Below are positions 1-8,292 of a stretch of 64,000 nucleotides of DNA, one piece after another. Source of the DNA: Fodinibius sp034521915 (GTDB lineage: Bacteria > Bacteroidota > Rhodothermia > Balneolales > Balneolaceae). Location of the stretch: contig NZ_JAXHLU010000014.1 of assembly GCF_034521915.1 (NCBI RefSeq), positions 62,001-126,000 of the forward strand. Direction: 5' to 3'. The first letter of the stretch is position 1. Each line of letters starts with the position of its first letter. The position numbers were made by a program, and so were the translations under genes. A model generated the notes under the pieces. The model saw only the letters and a program-made list of their open reading frames with translations. It was not told the DNA's origin and did not search any database.

Positions 1-754
1 AGGCGGGATTGGGCATGGGATAAATCAATCCGTTAACAAAATGCTCGACTTCTGGCTTGAGTTCATAGTATTCGCCGCGGAAGGGCACAATTTGAATATC
101 GGGACGAACGCCGGCAGACTCAGCAACATGATCGCTATACAAACCGGCACAGTTTATCAGATATTTGCCGTGAAAAGTATCGGTCGTTGATTTTACGGAT
201 AGCCCACTATTGTTTTGATCTATTTTAGTAACTTCCTGTCCGCATGCAACCCGGTTCCCGTTTTTTTCGATAAGTGTTCGCAATTGTTGGCATACGCCCA
301 CATAGTCCACAATACCCGAGCAGGGGACATGAATTCCTTTTACGCTATTGGTTACATAGGGCTCGATTTCAGTAACTTCCTGCGGATCAATTTTTTTAAT
401 GCCCTCGATTCCATTGATTTGTCCCGTCTCAAAAATATTGTCTAATCGTGGAATATCTTCTTCTTCGGTGGCGACAATCACCTTGCCGCAGATTTCGTAA
501 TCCACATCATGTTGCTCGCAAAAATCTACGAGCTGGTGGCGCCCGTCCACGCAGTTTTTTGCACGATAGCTGTTGGGCTTATAGTAAATACCGGAGTGAA
601 TAACGCCTGAGTTGTTTCCGGTCTGGTGAGCAGCTACTCGATCTTCTTTTTCGAGTACCAGGATATCCAAATCGGGGTAGGATTCAGAAATTTTATAAGC
701 CGTTGAAAGCCCGACGATGCCGGCCCCCACTATAATGAAATCGTATGTTGTCAT
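1..754 (-). CDS. lhgO: L-2-hydroxyglutarate oxidase, 3' end missing
   Basis: FAD-dependent oxidase that converts L-2-hydroxyglutarate to 2-oxoglutarate, normally about 400 residues; roughly the first 250 are present and the gene runs off the left edge. The N-terminus has the dinucleotide-binding glycine motif (IIVGAGIVGLSTAY), followed by the family segments HQTGNNSGVIHSGIYY and, near the edge, VPFRGEYYEL. The frame stays open from the ATG at 754 to the edge. A second in-frame ATG at 772 would add six residues; 754 is preferred because the Rossmann strand then begins close to the start. A TATTTTAG box about 30 bases upstream could be its promoter. Glycerol-3-phosphate dehydrogenase-like oxidases are the alternative, but the HQTG/NSGVIH motif favours LhgO. 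Confidence 0.88.
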   Translation of the reverse strand, partial: MTTYDFIIVGAGIVGLSTAYKISESYPDLDILVLEKEDRVAAHQTGNNSGVIHSGIYYKPNSYRAKNCVDGRHQLVDFCEQHDVDYEICGKVIVATEEEDIPRLDNIFETGQINGIEGIKKIDPQEVTEIEPYVTNSVKGIHVPCSGIVDYVGVCQQLRTLIEKNGNRVACGQEVTKIDQNNSGLSVKSTTDTFHGKYLINCAGLYSDHVAESAGVRPDIQIVPFRGEYYELKPEVEHFVNGLIYPMPNPA

Positions 755-822
755 GAGCGAAAGTTTGTTCATTCCTAAAATTAGTCGCCTAAAATACAAA
801 AACACAGGCCGGGGATAAATAA

Positions 823-858
823 AAAAGGCCATCCCAAAATTTATTGAGATGGCCTTTT
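823..858 (-). terminator. Rho-independent terminator of the susCD pair
   Basis: An 11-bp perfect inverted repeat (AAAAGGCCATC and GATGGCCTTTT) with a 14-nt loop is followed, on the minus strand, by a run of T. It lies 18 bases past the SusD-like stop codon. Confidence 0.85.
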
Positions 859-876
859 AAAGATGTGGGGTAATTA

Positions 877-2256
877 TCAGTTTATATTTTCATTCTCTGG
901 GATGGGGAACGATACCCAAACATTATCATCTGGACGATCAATGGGCAGTTCATTGAGTCGGTCGTATCTACGCATATCTACCCAGCGGTGACCTTCGAAG
1001 AAAAGTTCGTAGCGACGTTGGTTGAGCATCTCGTCGATAACTTCGATTTGACCACCGGTAACGCCACGGCTAAAGTTTCCAAGTCCGGCGGCATTGCGAA
1101 TGATGTTGAGGTCATCTTCTGCAGCATCGAGATCTCCGGCATTATTGCGCTGTGCTAATGCTTCGGCTCGAATTAGCAGTAGCTCAGCATTACGGAGAAT
1201 CGGCATTGGGGCAGTTTGCGATTGATAAACAAATAATCCGTAGTCACTGCTTAAATCGTCAAGAGCTGCCGGTTCATCGCGGAGCTGAACTTTCTGGTCA
1301 ACTCGCAGATCACCGGCTTCGGCATCTTCAACCCAAGAATTATGTGCTACCCAGCTGTCGCCCGATCCGGCTTGTGGATCCGCAAAAACCTGGTTGAGCA
1401 GATCGTTGGTAGCTGTTGAGAATATATGGTAGGCCCCAAATCCAAGATCTTCCGTTTCGTCAATAAATGATTCCGGAAGATAATTAGTGAGAACCGCATT
1501 CCAGTCGGGCGATGGGCGATACACTTCAACGCGGGCACGTAAGCCACGGTTAAACTCACGAAAAGTAGCCGGAGTATTTAGTCCATCAAATCCGCTGGAA
1601 AGATTAAATGGGAAGGCGGAGCCGGCATTAGTGAGGTTGGTTGCAGCCTCGTCCAGTAAATCTGCTATTAGCTGATATGCAGCTTCTTTGCTTAATAATT
1701 CGCCGGCGTTAAAGATATCGTCTTCTAACTGTTGCCGAATACCATTTTCGTTGGTCTGTGTCAGGGCCATCAAGTATTGATAGGCTTTCATGGTTCTGGC
1801 GTATCCCAACGTGCCATTGAGCTCTTCACCAGAGTATACACCACCATCATTAAGCGTGGTTGCAGCTTGGATGGTAATATTAGCATTGCGAATAACGCGA
1901 TAGAATGAAGCCCATGTTCGCGTGGTGTAGAACGATCCGGCATCGAGTTGAGCATTTCCTTTACCGAGCAGATCGCCCGTGTTCCGTGGTTCGGCAGCAA
2001 GAAATCGGTACATTTCGCGGCCTATCATACCCATATTGATATGATAGATGCGAAGTTCGGTGCGTAACCCTGCTTCGGTTCCGGAAACAAGGGTACTAAT
2101 ATCTGCTCTCGAAGGATTTTCAATAATATTCTGCAGTTCCGAATTATTGGGATCGGGACGGTCGTCAATATCTACCACATTGCATCCTATTCCCCATACC
2201 AATAAAACGGTACTGAGCAGTACCATTTTAAGAAGTTGTTTATTTAATTTTTTCAT
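877..2256 (-). CDS. SusD/RagB-like outer-membrane nutrient-binding lipoprotein
   Basis: Surface lipoprotein that captures a glycan or peptide and caps its SusC partner. It has 459 residues, typical of the family. The signal peptide ends in a lipobox (VWGIGC), giving Cys25 as the lipidated residue. An N-terminal helical TPR-like half is followed by the C-terminal segment with the family's typical end (LFFEGHRWVDMRRYDR near residue 425). It starts 20 bases downstream of the SusC-like gene and is clearly co-transcribed with it. No glycoside hydrolase, sulfatase or sensor lies next to the pair, so the ligand cannot be deduced. Assignment to the family is firm; the substrate is unknown. Confidence 0.93.
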   Translation of the reverse strand: MKKLNKQLLKMVLLSTVLLVWGIGCNVVDIDDRPDPNNSELQNIIENPSRADISTLVSGTEAGLRTELRIYHINMGMIGREMYRFLAAEPRNTGDLLGKGNAQLDAGSFYTTRTWASFYRVIRNANITIQAATTLNDGGVYSGEELNGTLGYARTMKAYQYLMALTQTNENGIRQQLEDDIFNAGELLSKEAAYQLIADLLDEAATNLTNAGSAFPFNLSSGFDGLNTPATFREFNRGLRARVEVYRPSPDWNAVLTNYLPESFIDETEDLGFGAYHIFSTATNDLLNQVFADPQAGSGDSWVAHNSWVEDAEAGDLRVDQKVQLRDEPAALDDLSSDYGLFVYQSQTAPMPILRNAELLLIRAEALAQRNNAGDLDAAEDDLNIIRNAAGLGNFSRGVTGGQIEVIDEMLNQRRYELFFEGHRWVDMRRYDRLNELPIDRPDDNVWVSFPIPENENIN

Positions 2257-2276
2257 AATTGGAATACCTTGTAGGA

Positions 2277-5200
2277 TTAAAAGTCAATTTTGAAATGGAA
2301 ATAGTATTGCTTGGATGAGGGATAGGGGGCTACTTCTATTCCCTGTGCAATAGGTTGATTACCAAAGTTTGATGCCTCAGGATCATAGCTGCGATAGGGC
2401 GAAAACGTAAAGAGATTCGTCGCCGAAGCCCCCAGCCGAATACCGCGCAGGCCACTGCTGATGTTGCCAAGCAATGAGCTTGGGATATTGTAGTACAAAC
2501 CTATTTCTCGAAGTCGTAGATACGAGGCATCCTGCACAAATTGATCGGTGCTAATACCCAGTAGACTTAATCGCTTAATACCGTTTGGTGTATCATCAGT
2601 AATACCGGCGGCCTGATTTTGATAATCTTTAAAAGTGAGATCAGTGTCATCGTAATCAGGTGTTGTGCCGTTCAAGTCAAATAGCAGCTCGGTGAGGTTA
2701 ATCATATCGCCACCCTGTTTCCAGTGGAGCAGGAATGAGAAATCAATATTTCTATAGATTTTAAACTCATTGCTCATTGACATCTGGAAGTCAGGTTCTC
2801 CATCTCCCAATTTTTTGGGAATGATGACCGGATTACCATTGCCGTCTGTAACAAGGTTACCATTGTTGTCAATCTGGGGGTCAAGGCCTACGATTTGCGT
2901 AGCTGATTTCCCCTCTTCGATGCGATAAACACCCAGGGAGGTACCAAATCCACCAACATCAAAGGCGGGTACAGGCAGATCTGTTACTTTAGAGACATTT
3001 TTCCAAAAGTTGATGTTGGCATTCCAGTTAAAATTTCGTCTGTTCACGGGCAGGAGATTCAAGCTGACTTCAATCCCGCGATTTCTCATTTCGCCGGCGT
3101 TAAAGCTTTCGAAACTGAATCCGGTTGAAGGTTCCAGCTCACGCTGCAAAAGCATGTCTTCAATCTGCTTTTGATAGACTGTTAGTTCTAACGATGCAAT
3201 ACCGTCTTTAAGGGTGATATCAAAACCCCCTTCGATCTCTTTTTGCCGTTCTGGTTTAATATTTTCAACACCGCGGATATTAGTGAGTAACACACCCCCT
3301 AATCCTCCAATATTGTTGGGAGCCAAAGAGGTGAACTTTGCACCGAAGGTCGAAAGGTTTCCTGTTTGTCCGTAGGCTACACGAAATTTGAGATTATCAA
3401 TGGCATCGGTGGACCAGAAGTTTTCGTTGGTTATATTCCATGCCAGTGAGGCTTTTGGATACAGATATATTTTGTTAACGTCGCCGTTTCGATCAGATTT
3501 ATCTCCTCGTAATCCTACGGTTGCAATATAAGTATCGGCATAGTTTACCTCTTCCTGGAGAAAGAACCCGCGGTCGCGCTGGAATATTTTAGTTTGATCT
3601 ACCCGCACAGATACGGCCTGATCTACATTAGTCTGTGTGCCCAAAACTCCATTTGATACATTGAGAACCCGATTTTGATCATTATTAAACGAGGTGTATC
3701 CGGCCTGTGAAACAAACGAAAGTCGGTCGCTTGCCGTAAAATTGTGAACCAGCAGGGCTGAGGTATTGGTGTTTAAATTATTGGTGTTGGTTTCGATCAA
3801 TGTACCAGGTGCTCCACTGGCCTGTTCAAACTGCAATTCACTTGGAAATACGAGTTTATTATTTTGACTAAAGTGATCCACGCCGCCGGTAAACCTGAAG
3901 TTTAATGCGTGATTTGATTGTTTTATGATGCTGTAATCTACCTCAACCGATGTTAATACTCGATTTACGAATTCACCGTTTGAAAATAGGTCGCGTGTTT
4001 GAAGCTGGTTGGCCGAGTTAAATGGATGATTTGGATATACTCCACTGGCATCAGGACGAAGGTCGATGAAGTTTGGTGTCGCCACCATCGATACCCCAAA
4101 AGTAGTGCCGGTATTATCATTATTCGTGAGTCCACGGCGTGATTCTGAATGGATATAATTCGAGGATACTTTTATTGTGAGATCATCAGTAAATCGGTGG
4201 TCTATATTTGCCCGTATGGACTGCTTTTCATATCCAGTCGTGGGGATGATGCCTTCGTCATCTTGCAGGCTTCCGCTCACATAAAAGCTGGTTGACTCAT
4301 TGCCAAAGCTGCTGCTAATTTGCGTTTGAGACAGCATGCCTTCTTGGCCGTACATTAACTCTTCGTAATCGAGGAATCTACCTGAACTTTGGGCATCGTT
4401 AAAGAGATCCAGACCAGTTGGTCCAAAGGCTGCTTCTGCAGTTTCGGCAGTAAAATCACGAGATCCCAGTTTTTTTATAATCGTATTAAAACCTAGTGAT
4501 TGAGAAACGCTGAACTGCGGTTGTCCACCGCTGCCTCGTTTTGTTTGGATGATGACCACTCCGCTGGAGGCTCGTTGTCCATAAATCGCTGCAGCTGATG
4601 CCCCTTTCAGTATTTCGATGCTTTCAATTTCATCGGGATTAAGGTCAGCAATACGGTTTACGGCGTTGTCCTGATTGGAAGCACTACCACCGGCCGCAGC
4701 TGCGGTTACGGCATTAGATCCGTTGGGAATAGCATCATTATTCATATAAATGCCATCTACAATATAAAGGGGTTCCGAAGAACCGTTAATTGTTGTGACA
4801 CCGCGAAGTTTCATAGAAATACCCCCGCCGGGCGCTCCGGAATTGGCGCTGATGTTAGCGCCGGGAATTTTGCCATAGAGGTCGGAACTCAACGTTTGTG
4901 ATTGGGTGGTACCTCTCAGTTCATCAGAGGAGATAGAGGTGACCGCATTGGCCAGGTTTTCTCTTTTAATCGAGCTGGCAAGACCGGTAACCACTACTTC
5001 TTCCAGATTAGCCACATCAGAAGATAGCTCGATTACGAGATCTTCTGTATTGATGTCAACATTAATATTTTTTGCGATATAACCCACATAACTGATGCGA
5101 AGAATCGCTTCAGTGCCGGGCAATTCAATCGAAAATTCTCCATCGACATTTGTTGTCGTTCCTGCACTTGTTTCGGCATGAAATATATTTGCACCCACAA

Positions 5201-5324
5201 GTAACTCTCCGGTGCGCTCGTCAACTACTGTACCGGATACCGTGAACTGAGCTAAAGCTATATTAGAATACAATAGCATTACAGCCAGCACAAAAAGTGA
5301 TTTGTAGCTTTTATACATATCCAT
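2277..5324 (-). CDS. SusC/RagA-family TonB-dependent outer-membrane receptor
   Basis: TonB-powered 22-strand outer-membrane transporter that forms a lidded complex with the downstream SusD-like lipoprotein. It has 1015 residues. The order is signal peptide (cleavage after SNIALA), carboxypeptidase-regulatory-like beta sandwich (about 27-110), plug domain with the hallmark PLYIVDGIY and ILKGASAAAIYGQRASSGV (about 115-260), and a long beta-barrel ending in an aromatic-rich strand (YYFHFKIDF). No N-terminal STN domain is present, so it does not look like an anti-sigma-coupled receptor. About 280 bases of AT-rich sequence separate it from the divergent thioredoxin-like gene and should hold its promoter. 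Confidence 0.95.
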   Translation of the reverse strand: MDMYKSYKSLFVLAVMLLYSNIALAQFTVSGTVVDERTGELLVGANIFHAETSAGTTTNVDGEFSIELPGTEAILRISYVGYIAKNINVDINTEDLVIELSSDVANLEEVVVTGLASSIKRENLANAVTSISSDELRGTTQSQTLSSDLYGKIPGANISANSGAPGGGISMKLRGVTTINGSSEPLYIVDGIYMNNDAIPNGSNAVTAAAAGGSASNQDNAVNRIADLNPDEIESIEILKGASAAAIYGQRASSGVVIIQTKRGSGGQPQFSVSQSLGFNTIIKKLGSRDFTAETAEAAFGPTGLDLFNDAQSSGRFLDYEELMYGQEGMLSQTQISSSFGNESTSFYVSGSLQDDEGIIPTTGYEKQSIRANIDHRFTDDLTIKVSSNYIHSESRRGLTNNDNTGTTFGVSMVATPNFIDLRPDASGVYPNHPFNSANQLQTRDLFSNGEFVNRVLTSVEVDYSIIKQSNHALNFRFTGGVDHFSQNNKLVFPSELQFEQASGAPGTLIETNTNNLNTNTSALLVHNFTASDRLSFVSQAGYTSFNNDQNRVLNVSNGVLGTQTNVDQAVSVRVDQTKIFQRDRGFFLQEEVNYADTYIATVGLRGDKSDRNGDVNKIYLYPKASLAWNITNENFWSTDAIDNLKFRVAYGQTGNLSTFGAKFTSLAPNNIGGLGGVLLTNIRGVENIKPERQKEIEGGFDITLKDGIASLELTVYQKQIEDMLLQRELEPSTGFSFESFNAGEMRNRGIEVSLNLLPVNRRNFNWNANINFWKNVSKVTDLPVPAFDVGGFGTSLGVYRIEEGKSATQIVGLDPQIDNNGNLVTDGNGNPVIIPKKLGDGEPDFQMSMSNEFKIYRNIDFSFLLHWKQGGDMINLTELLFDLNGTTPDYDDTDLTFKDYQNQAAGITDDTPNGIKRLSLLGISTDQFVQDASYLRLREIGLYYNIPSSLLGNISSGLRGIRLGASATNLFTFSPYRSYDPEASNFGNQPIAQGIEVAPYPSSKQYYFHFKIDF

Positions 5325-5563
5325 AAATAATTGTTATTGTTGTAATTGTATGTAATATAATATCAATAACTATTTGGGAGAACTTTTTTTAATTAGGAGC
5401 GAGAAAAACAGAAAAAAGTCAAGAATTGAACCTGTTTTCCTAAATTAAGCGAATAAAAAAGACCTTTTTCTTTATTTTTTTACGGTATGATTGTCGCAGG
5501 ACAACCGCCGATGTGGTTCACAGATAAAATAATTTGAATGCTTATCTTATAGTCTCTGTTTTG

Positions 5564-5571
5564 TATCTTTG
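5564..5571 (+). promoter_or_regulatory. Candidate Bacteroidota -7 box
   Basis: TATCTTTG matches the Bacteroidota -7 consensus TAnnTTTG and lies 33 bases before the ATG of the thioredoxin-like gene. A TTTG at the -33 position with ideal spacing is not evident, so this is a tentative site. Confidence 0.4.
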
Positions 5572-5604
5572 ACAAAGCAAAAAAATCAATAAGATTATTA
5601 TAAG

Positions 5605-6159
5605 ATGAGAAATTATTCCTGGATACTAATACTTCTATTGGCAATGAGTTCAATGGCCTGTGGCGGAGTAGAGGAGCAGCAAGAAGAAGCTTCAAACGCG
5701 ACCAATAATGCCAATCAAGACGATCAAAATTTAACCGATGCCGAATATGTAGAGCAGGCCACGTTTACCGATTTTGACGGGAATAAAGTATCAATTTCGG
5801 ATTTCGAAGGGAAGGTGGTATTAATTGATTTTTGGGAGACGTGGTGCAAGCCCTGTCTGGCAAGTTTTCCAACTATGCAGAAAGTACAGGAAGAATATTC
5901 TGACAGTTTTGTAGTGCTGGCAGTAACTCCCGGATTTTCGGATACCCAAAAAGATGCACAGGAGTTTGCTGAGGAACACGACTATACTTTTAAATACCTT
6001 ATGGATTCAAATAATTTGCATCAAAAATTGGGTGTGCAGGGCATTCCCTTTAAGGTATATGTAGACGCAGAAGGAAATTTTATTGAAAAGTCGATGGGAA
6101 CATCCGGACCACAGGGAGATTACAAGAAGCTTAAAAAGATTATCGAGCAGTATAAATAA
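5605..6159 (+). CDS. TlpA/ResA-like thioredoxin-fold lipoprotein
   Basis: Exported thiol-disulfide oxidoreductase of the TlpA/ResA group, probably lipid-anchored and facing the periplasm. It has 184 residues: a signal peptide ending in a lipobox (MSSMAC, Cys19), a short acidic and Gln/Asn-rich linker to about residue 45, then the AhpC/TSA-type thioredoxin fold. The active site is WCKPC (about 90), with the cis-proline region at GIPFKVYVD (about 150). These proteins reduce or isomerise disulfides, for example during cytochrome c maturation, but no cytochrome gene is nearby to fix the substrate. It stands alone, 104 bases ahead of ahcY, with an imperfect hairpin (6189-6216) between them. Confidence 0.88.
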   Translation: MRNYSWILILLLAMSSMACGGVEEQQEEASNATNNANQDDQNLTDAEYVEQATFTDFDGNKVSISDFEGKVVLIDFWETWCKPCLASFPTMQKVQEEYSDSFVVLAVTPGFSDTQKDAQEFAEEHDYTFKYLMDSNNLHQKLGVQGIPFKVYVDAEGNFIEKSMGTSGPQGDYKKLKKIIEQYK

Positions 6160-6263
6160 AGTAGTATTTGAAGGAATGTATTTTTATTTGCCGGTGTTGA
6201 GTAACATCAGCAAATGTTGTATTTTTAGAACTTTCACAAAACGGAAATTAAGCAATAAAATTC

Positions 6264-7577
6264 ATGGCACAGAAGGTAAAAGAGAAACTTCCTTATAAAG
6301 TTAAGGACATTGGACTGGCTGATTTTGGCCGAAAAGAGATTCGTTTAGCCGAGGCAGAGATGCCCGGTTTGATGGCGCTCCGCGAAGAATATGCGGATGA
6401 ACAGCCGTTGAAGGGCGCACGCATTGCGGGCTGCCTGCATATGACGGTACAAACAGCAGTATTAATTGAAACACTTGTTGAGCTGGGAGCAAAAGTACAG
6501 TGGTCTTCCTGTAATATTTTCTCAACACAGGATCACGCTGCTGCTGCAATGGCAGAGCAAGGCATTCCCGTGTACGCCTGGAAAGGAATGAATGAAGAAG
6601 AGTTTTGGTGGTGTATTGAGCAGACGCTCTTCTTTGAAGACGGTGAACCGCTGAATATGATTTTGGATGATGGCGGAGATCTTACCAAGCTGGTACATGA
6701 AGATTATCCCGAGCTGCTTGACGGCATCAACGGAATTTCTGAGGAGACTACGACCGGTGTAAATCGCCTGTACCAAATGGCGAAAAACGGAACGCTTGGT
6801 GCTCCTGCTATTAACGTGAACGACTCGGTAACCAAATCGAAGTTTGATAACAAGTACGGTTGCCGCGAGTCTTGTGTGGATGCGGTTAAGCGTGCTACTG
6901 ATATTATGCTGGCCGGAAAGGTTGCTGTTGTTGCCGGATATGGTGACGTAGGAAAAGGTTCTGCTGCTTCATTGCGCGGAGCCGGTGCTCGTGTGATGGT
7001 TACCGAAATTGATCCCATCTGTGCGCTTCAGGCTGCTATGGAAGGGTACGAAGTGAAGAAGATGGATGACGCTGTTAAAGAAGCTGATATTGTGGTTACG
7101 GCAACTGGTAATAAAGACATCATCAAGCCGCGTCACTTCAAGATGATGAAGGATAAGACGATTGTCGGTAATATTGGTCACTTTGATAACGAGATTGATG
7201 TTGAATGGCTGAAAAATAATGCTGAAAAAACAAATATTAAGCCACAGGTTGATCTTTTTAAGCTTGATGAAAATGGGAACGAGATTATTCTCCTTTCCGA
7301 AGGTCGCTTGATGAATCTTGGTAATGCAACAGGGCATCCTTCTTTTGTGATGTCAAACAGCTTTACCAACCAGACGCTGGCTCAGATTGCACTCTGGAAT
7401 CGTCCGGAAGACTTTAATCTGGAAGTAAGTGTACTTCCTAAAGAGCTGGATGAGAAAGTAGCGCGTCTACACCTCAAGAAAATTGGTGTAGAGCTTGATG
7501 AGCTTTCTGAAGAACAGGCTGATTATATTGATGTACCCAAAGAAGGACCATACAAGCCTGATCACTACCGCTATTAA
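6264..7577 (+). CDS. ahcY: Adenosylhomocysteinase
   Basis: Hydrolyses S-adenosylhomocysteine to adenosine and homocysteine with a tightly bound NAD, clearing the product of methyltransferases. It has 437 residues, the usual bacterial length. Visible family signatures are GCLHMTVQTAVLIETL (about 52), the NAD-binding GYGDVGKGSA (about 228), NIGHFDNEID, and the invariant C-terminus KPDHYRY. It is monocistronic by context, with its own terminator downstream. No SAH or SAM riboswitch fold was recognised in the 104-base leader. No other methyl-cycle gene is nearby. Confidence 0.97.
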   Translation: MAQKVKEKLPYKVKDIGLADFGRKEIRLAEAEMPGLMALREEYADEQPLKGARIAGCLHMTVQTAVLIETLVELGAKVQWSSCNIFSTQDHAAAAMAEQGIPVYAWKGMNEEEFWWCIEQTLFFEDGEPLNMILDDGGDLTKLVHEDYPELLDGINGISEETTTGVNRLYQMAKNGTLGAPAINVNDSVTKSKFDNKYGCRESCVDAVKRATDIMLAGKVAVVAGYGDVGKGSAASLRGAGARVMVTEIDPICALQAAMEGYEVKKMDDAVKEADIVVTATGNKDIIKPRHFKMMKDKTIVGNIGHFDNEIDVEWLKNNAEKTNIKPQVDLFKLDENGNEIILLSEGRLMNLGNATGHPSFVMSNSFTNQTLAQIALWNRPEDFNLEVSVLPKELDEKVARLHLKKIGVELDELSEEQADYIDVPKEGPYKPDHYRY

Positions 7578-7602
7578 TTTTCGATAGCAGTTTGTACTTT
7601 TG

Positions 7603-7636
7603 GCCTCATTCATTTTGCGATGGATGAGGCTTTTTT
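7603..7636 (+). terminator. Rho-independent terminator of ahcY
   Basis: GCCTCAT/GATGAGGC stem followed by a run of six T, 25 bases after the ahcY stop codon. Confidence 0.85.
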
Positions 7637-7674
7637 ATTTCATAATGAAAAAGAAATAAAATTAAAATCTGGTC

Positions 7675-7727
7675 GCAATGCTCTGCGTTGCAATCTATAC
7701 GTTTCGACGCAGAGCATCGAAACGAGA
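7675..7727. repeat. REP-like palindromic element, copy 1 (paired)
   Basis: Two adjacent hairpins whose loops are reverse complements of each other. GCAA-TGCTCTGCG-TTGC (7675-7691) is followed by CGTTTCGA-CGCAGAGCA-TCGAAACG (7700-7724) and the trailer AGAT. The loop sequences can also pair with each other (CTCTGCGT with ACGCAGAG), giving a switchable structure. Related copies sit at 11752 and 56161. Confidence 0.8.
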
Positions 7728-7735
7728 TGAATAAT

Positions 7736-7785
7736 GTCATCCTGAACTTGCTGTGTCTCAACCTTTTCGGGATTTCAGGATTTCA
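7736..7785. repeat. Imperfect palindromic repeat
   Basis: Begins GTCATCCTGAACTTG and returns as TTTCAGGAT, giving 8-9 bp arms around a loop of about 27 nt. This resembles the widespread intergenic GTCATCCTGAA-type repeats of Bacteroidota genomes. It lies between the first REP-like element and gldC. Confidence 0.55.
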
Positions 7786-7819
7786 ATAACAAAAGTTTTT
7801 GAAAGTAATAGTTTAATTT

Positions 7820-8158
7820 ATGTCTGATAAGAAAAAAGAAATTAGTATTACCGTAGAACTCGACGATAATAATGTCCCCGAAAAAATTGATTGGAATGCT
7901 ACTGACAAAGAGGGGGAAGGGATCGAAAACTGCAAAGCCATGTTTTTATCAATGTGGGATCCCAAAAAACAGGATACCTTGCGTCTGGATTTGTGGACAA
8001 AAGAGATGACGAAGGACGAGATGAAAATATTTTTTCATCAGACGCTGGTAACCATGGCCGATACGCTGGAAAATGCCACCGAAGAAGAAGGAATGGCCGA
8101 AGATATGCGTGATTTCACCTCCTACTTCGCCGATAAAATGGAGATCCTTGATAAGTAG
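7820..8158 (+). CDS. gldC: Gliding motility protein GldC
   Basis: Small soluble protein of 112 residues matching GldC over its full length, with segments such as DDNNVPEKIDW, TLRLDLWTKEMTKDEMK, FFHQTLVTMADT and DMRDFTSYFADK. In Flavobacterium gldC is linked to gliding, but homologues are common in non-gliding Bacteroidota, so motility cannot be inferred from it. No other gld or spr gene lies in the window. It is flanked by intergenic repeats on both sides, suggesting it is transcribed alone. Biochemical role is unknown. Confidence 0.9.
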   Translation: MSDKKKEISITVELDDNNVPEKIDWNATDKEGEGIENCKAMFLSMWDPKKQDTLRLDLWTKEMTKDEMKIFFHQTLVTMADTLENATEEEGMAEDMRDFTSYFADKMEILDK

Positions 8159-8174
8159 ATAAGCAAAAGGTTTC

Positions 8175-8210
8175 TGTCATTTCGAGCAGAGCGTAGTGAA
8201 GCGAGAAATC
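8175..8210. repeat. Intergenic repeat of the TGTCATTTCGAG type
   Basis: Starts TGTCATTTCGAGCAGAGCG and ends GCGAGAAATC, a form common in Bacteroidota intergenic regions. Parts recur within the longer palindrome in the transhydrogenase operon (15016-15096). It lies between convergent gldC and the Memo-family gene. Confidence 0.65.
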
Positions 8211-8292
8211 CATGTTTTTATTCAGAAAAGTTAATAGCAGTAACCCTGTTAACAGTAGTAATCATAAATATTGAACTTCTATTTTCAACTGA

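Noticed and set aside
215..445. Plus-strand frame of 76 codons
   Set aside because: It lies antisense to the lhgO coding sequence, which has clear family motifs on the minus strand.
6189..6216. SAH or SAM riboswitch before ahcY
   Set aside because: Only an imperfect hairpin (TTTGC...GCAAA) is present; no conserved riboswitch core was recognised.
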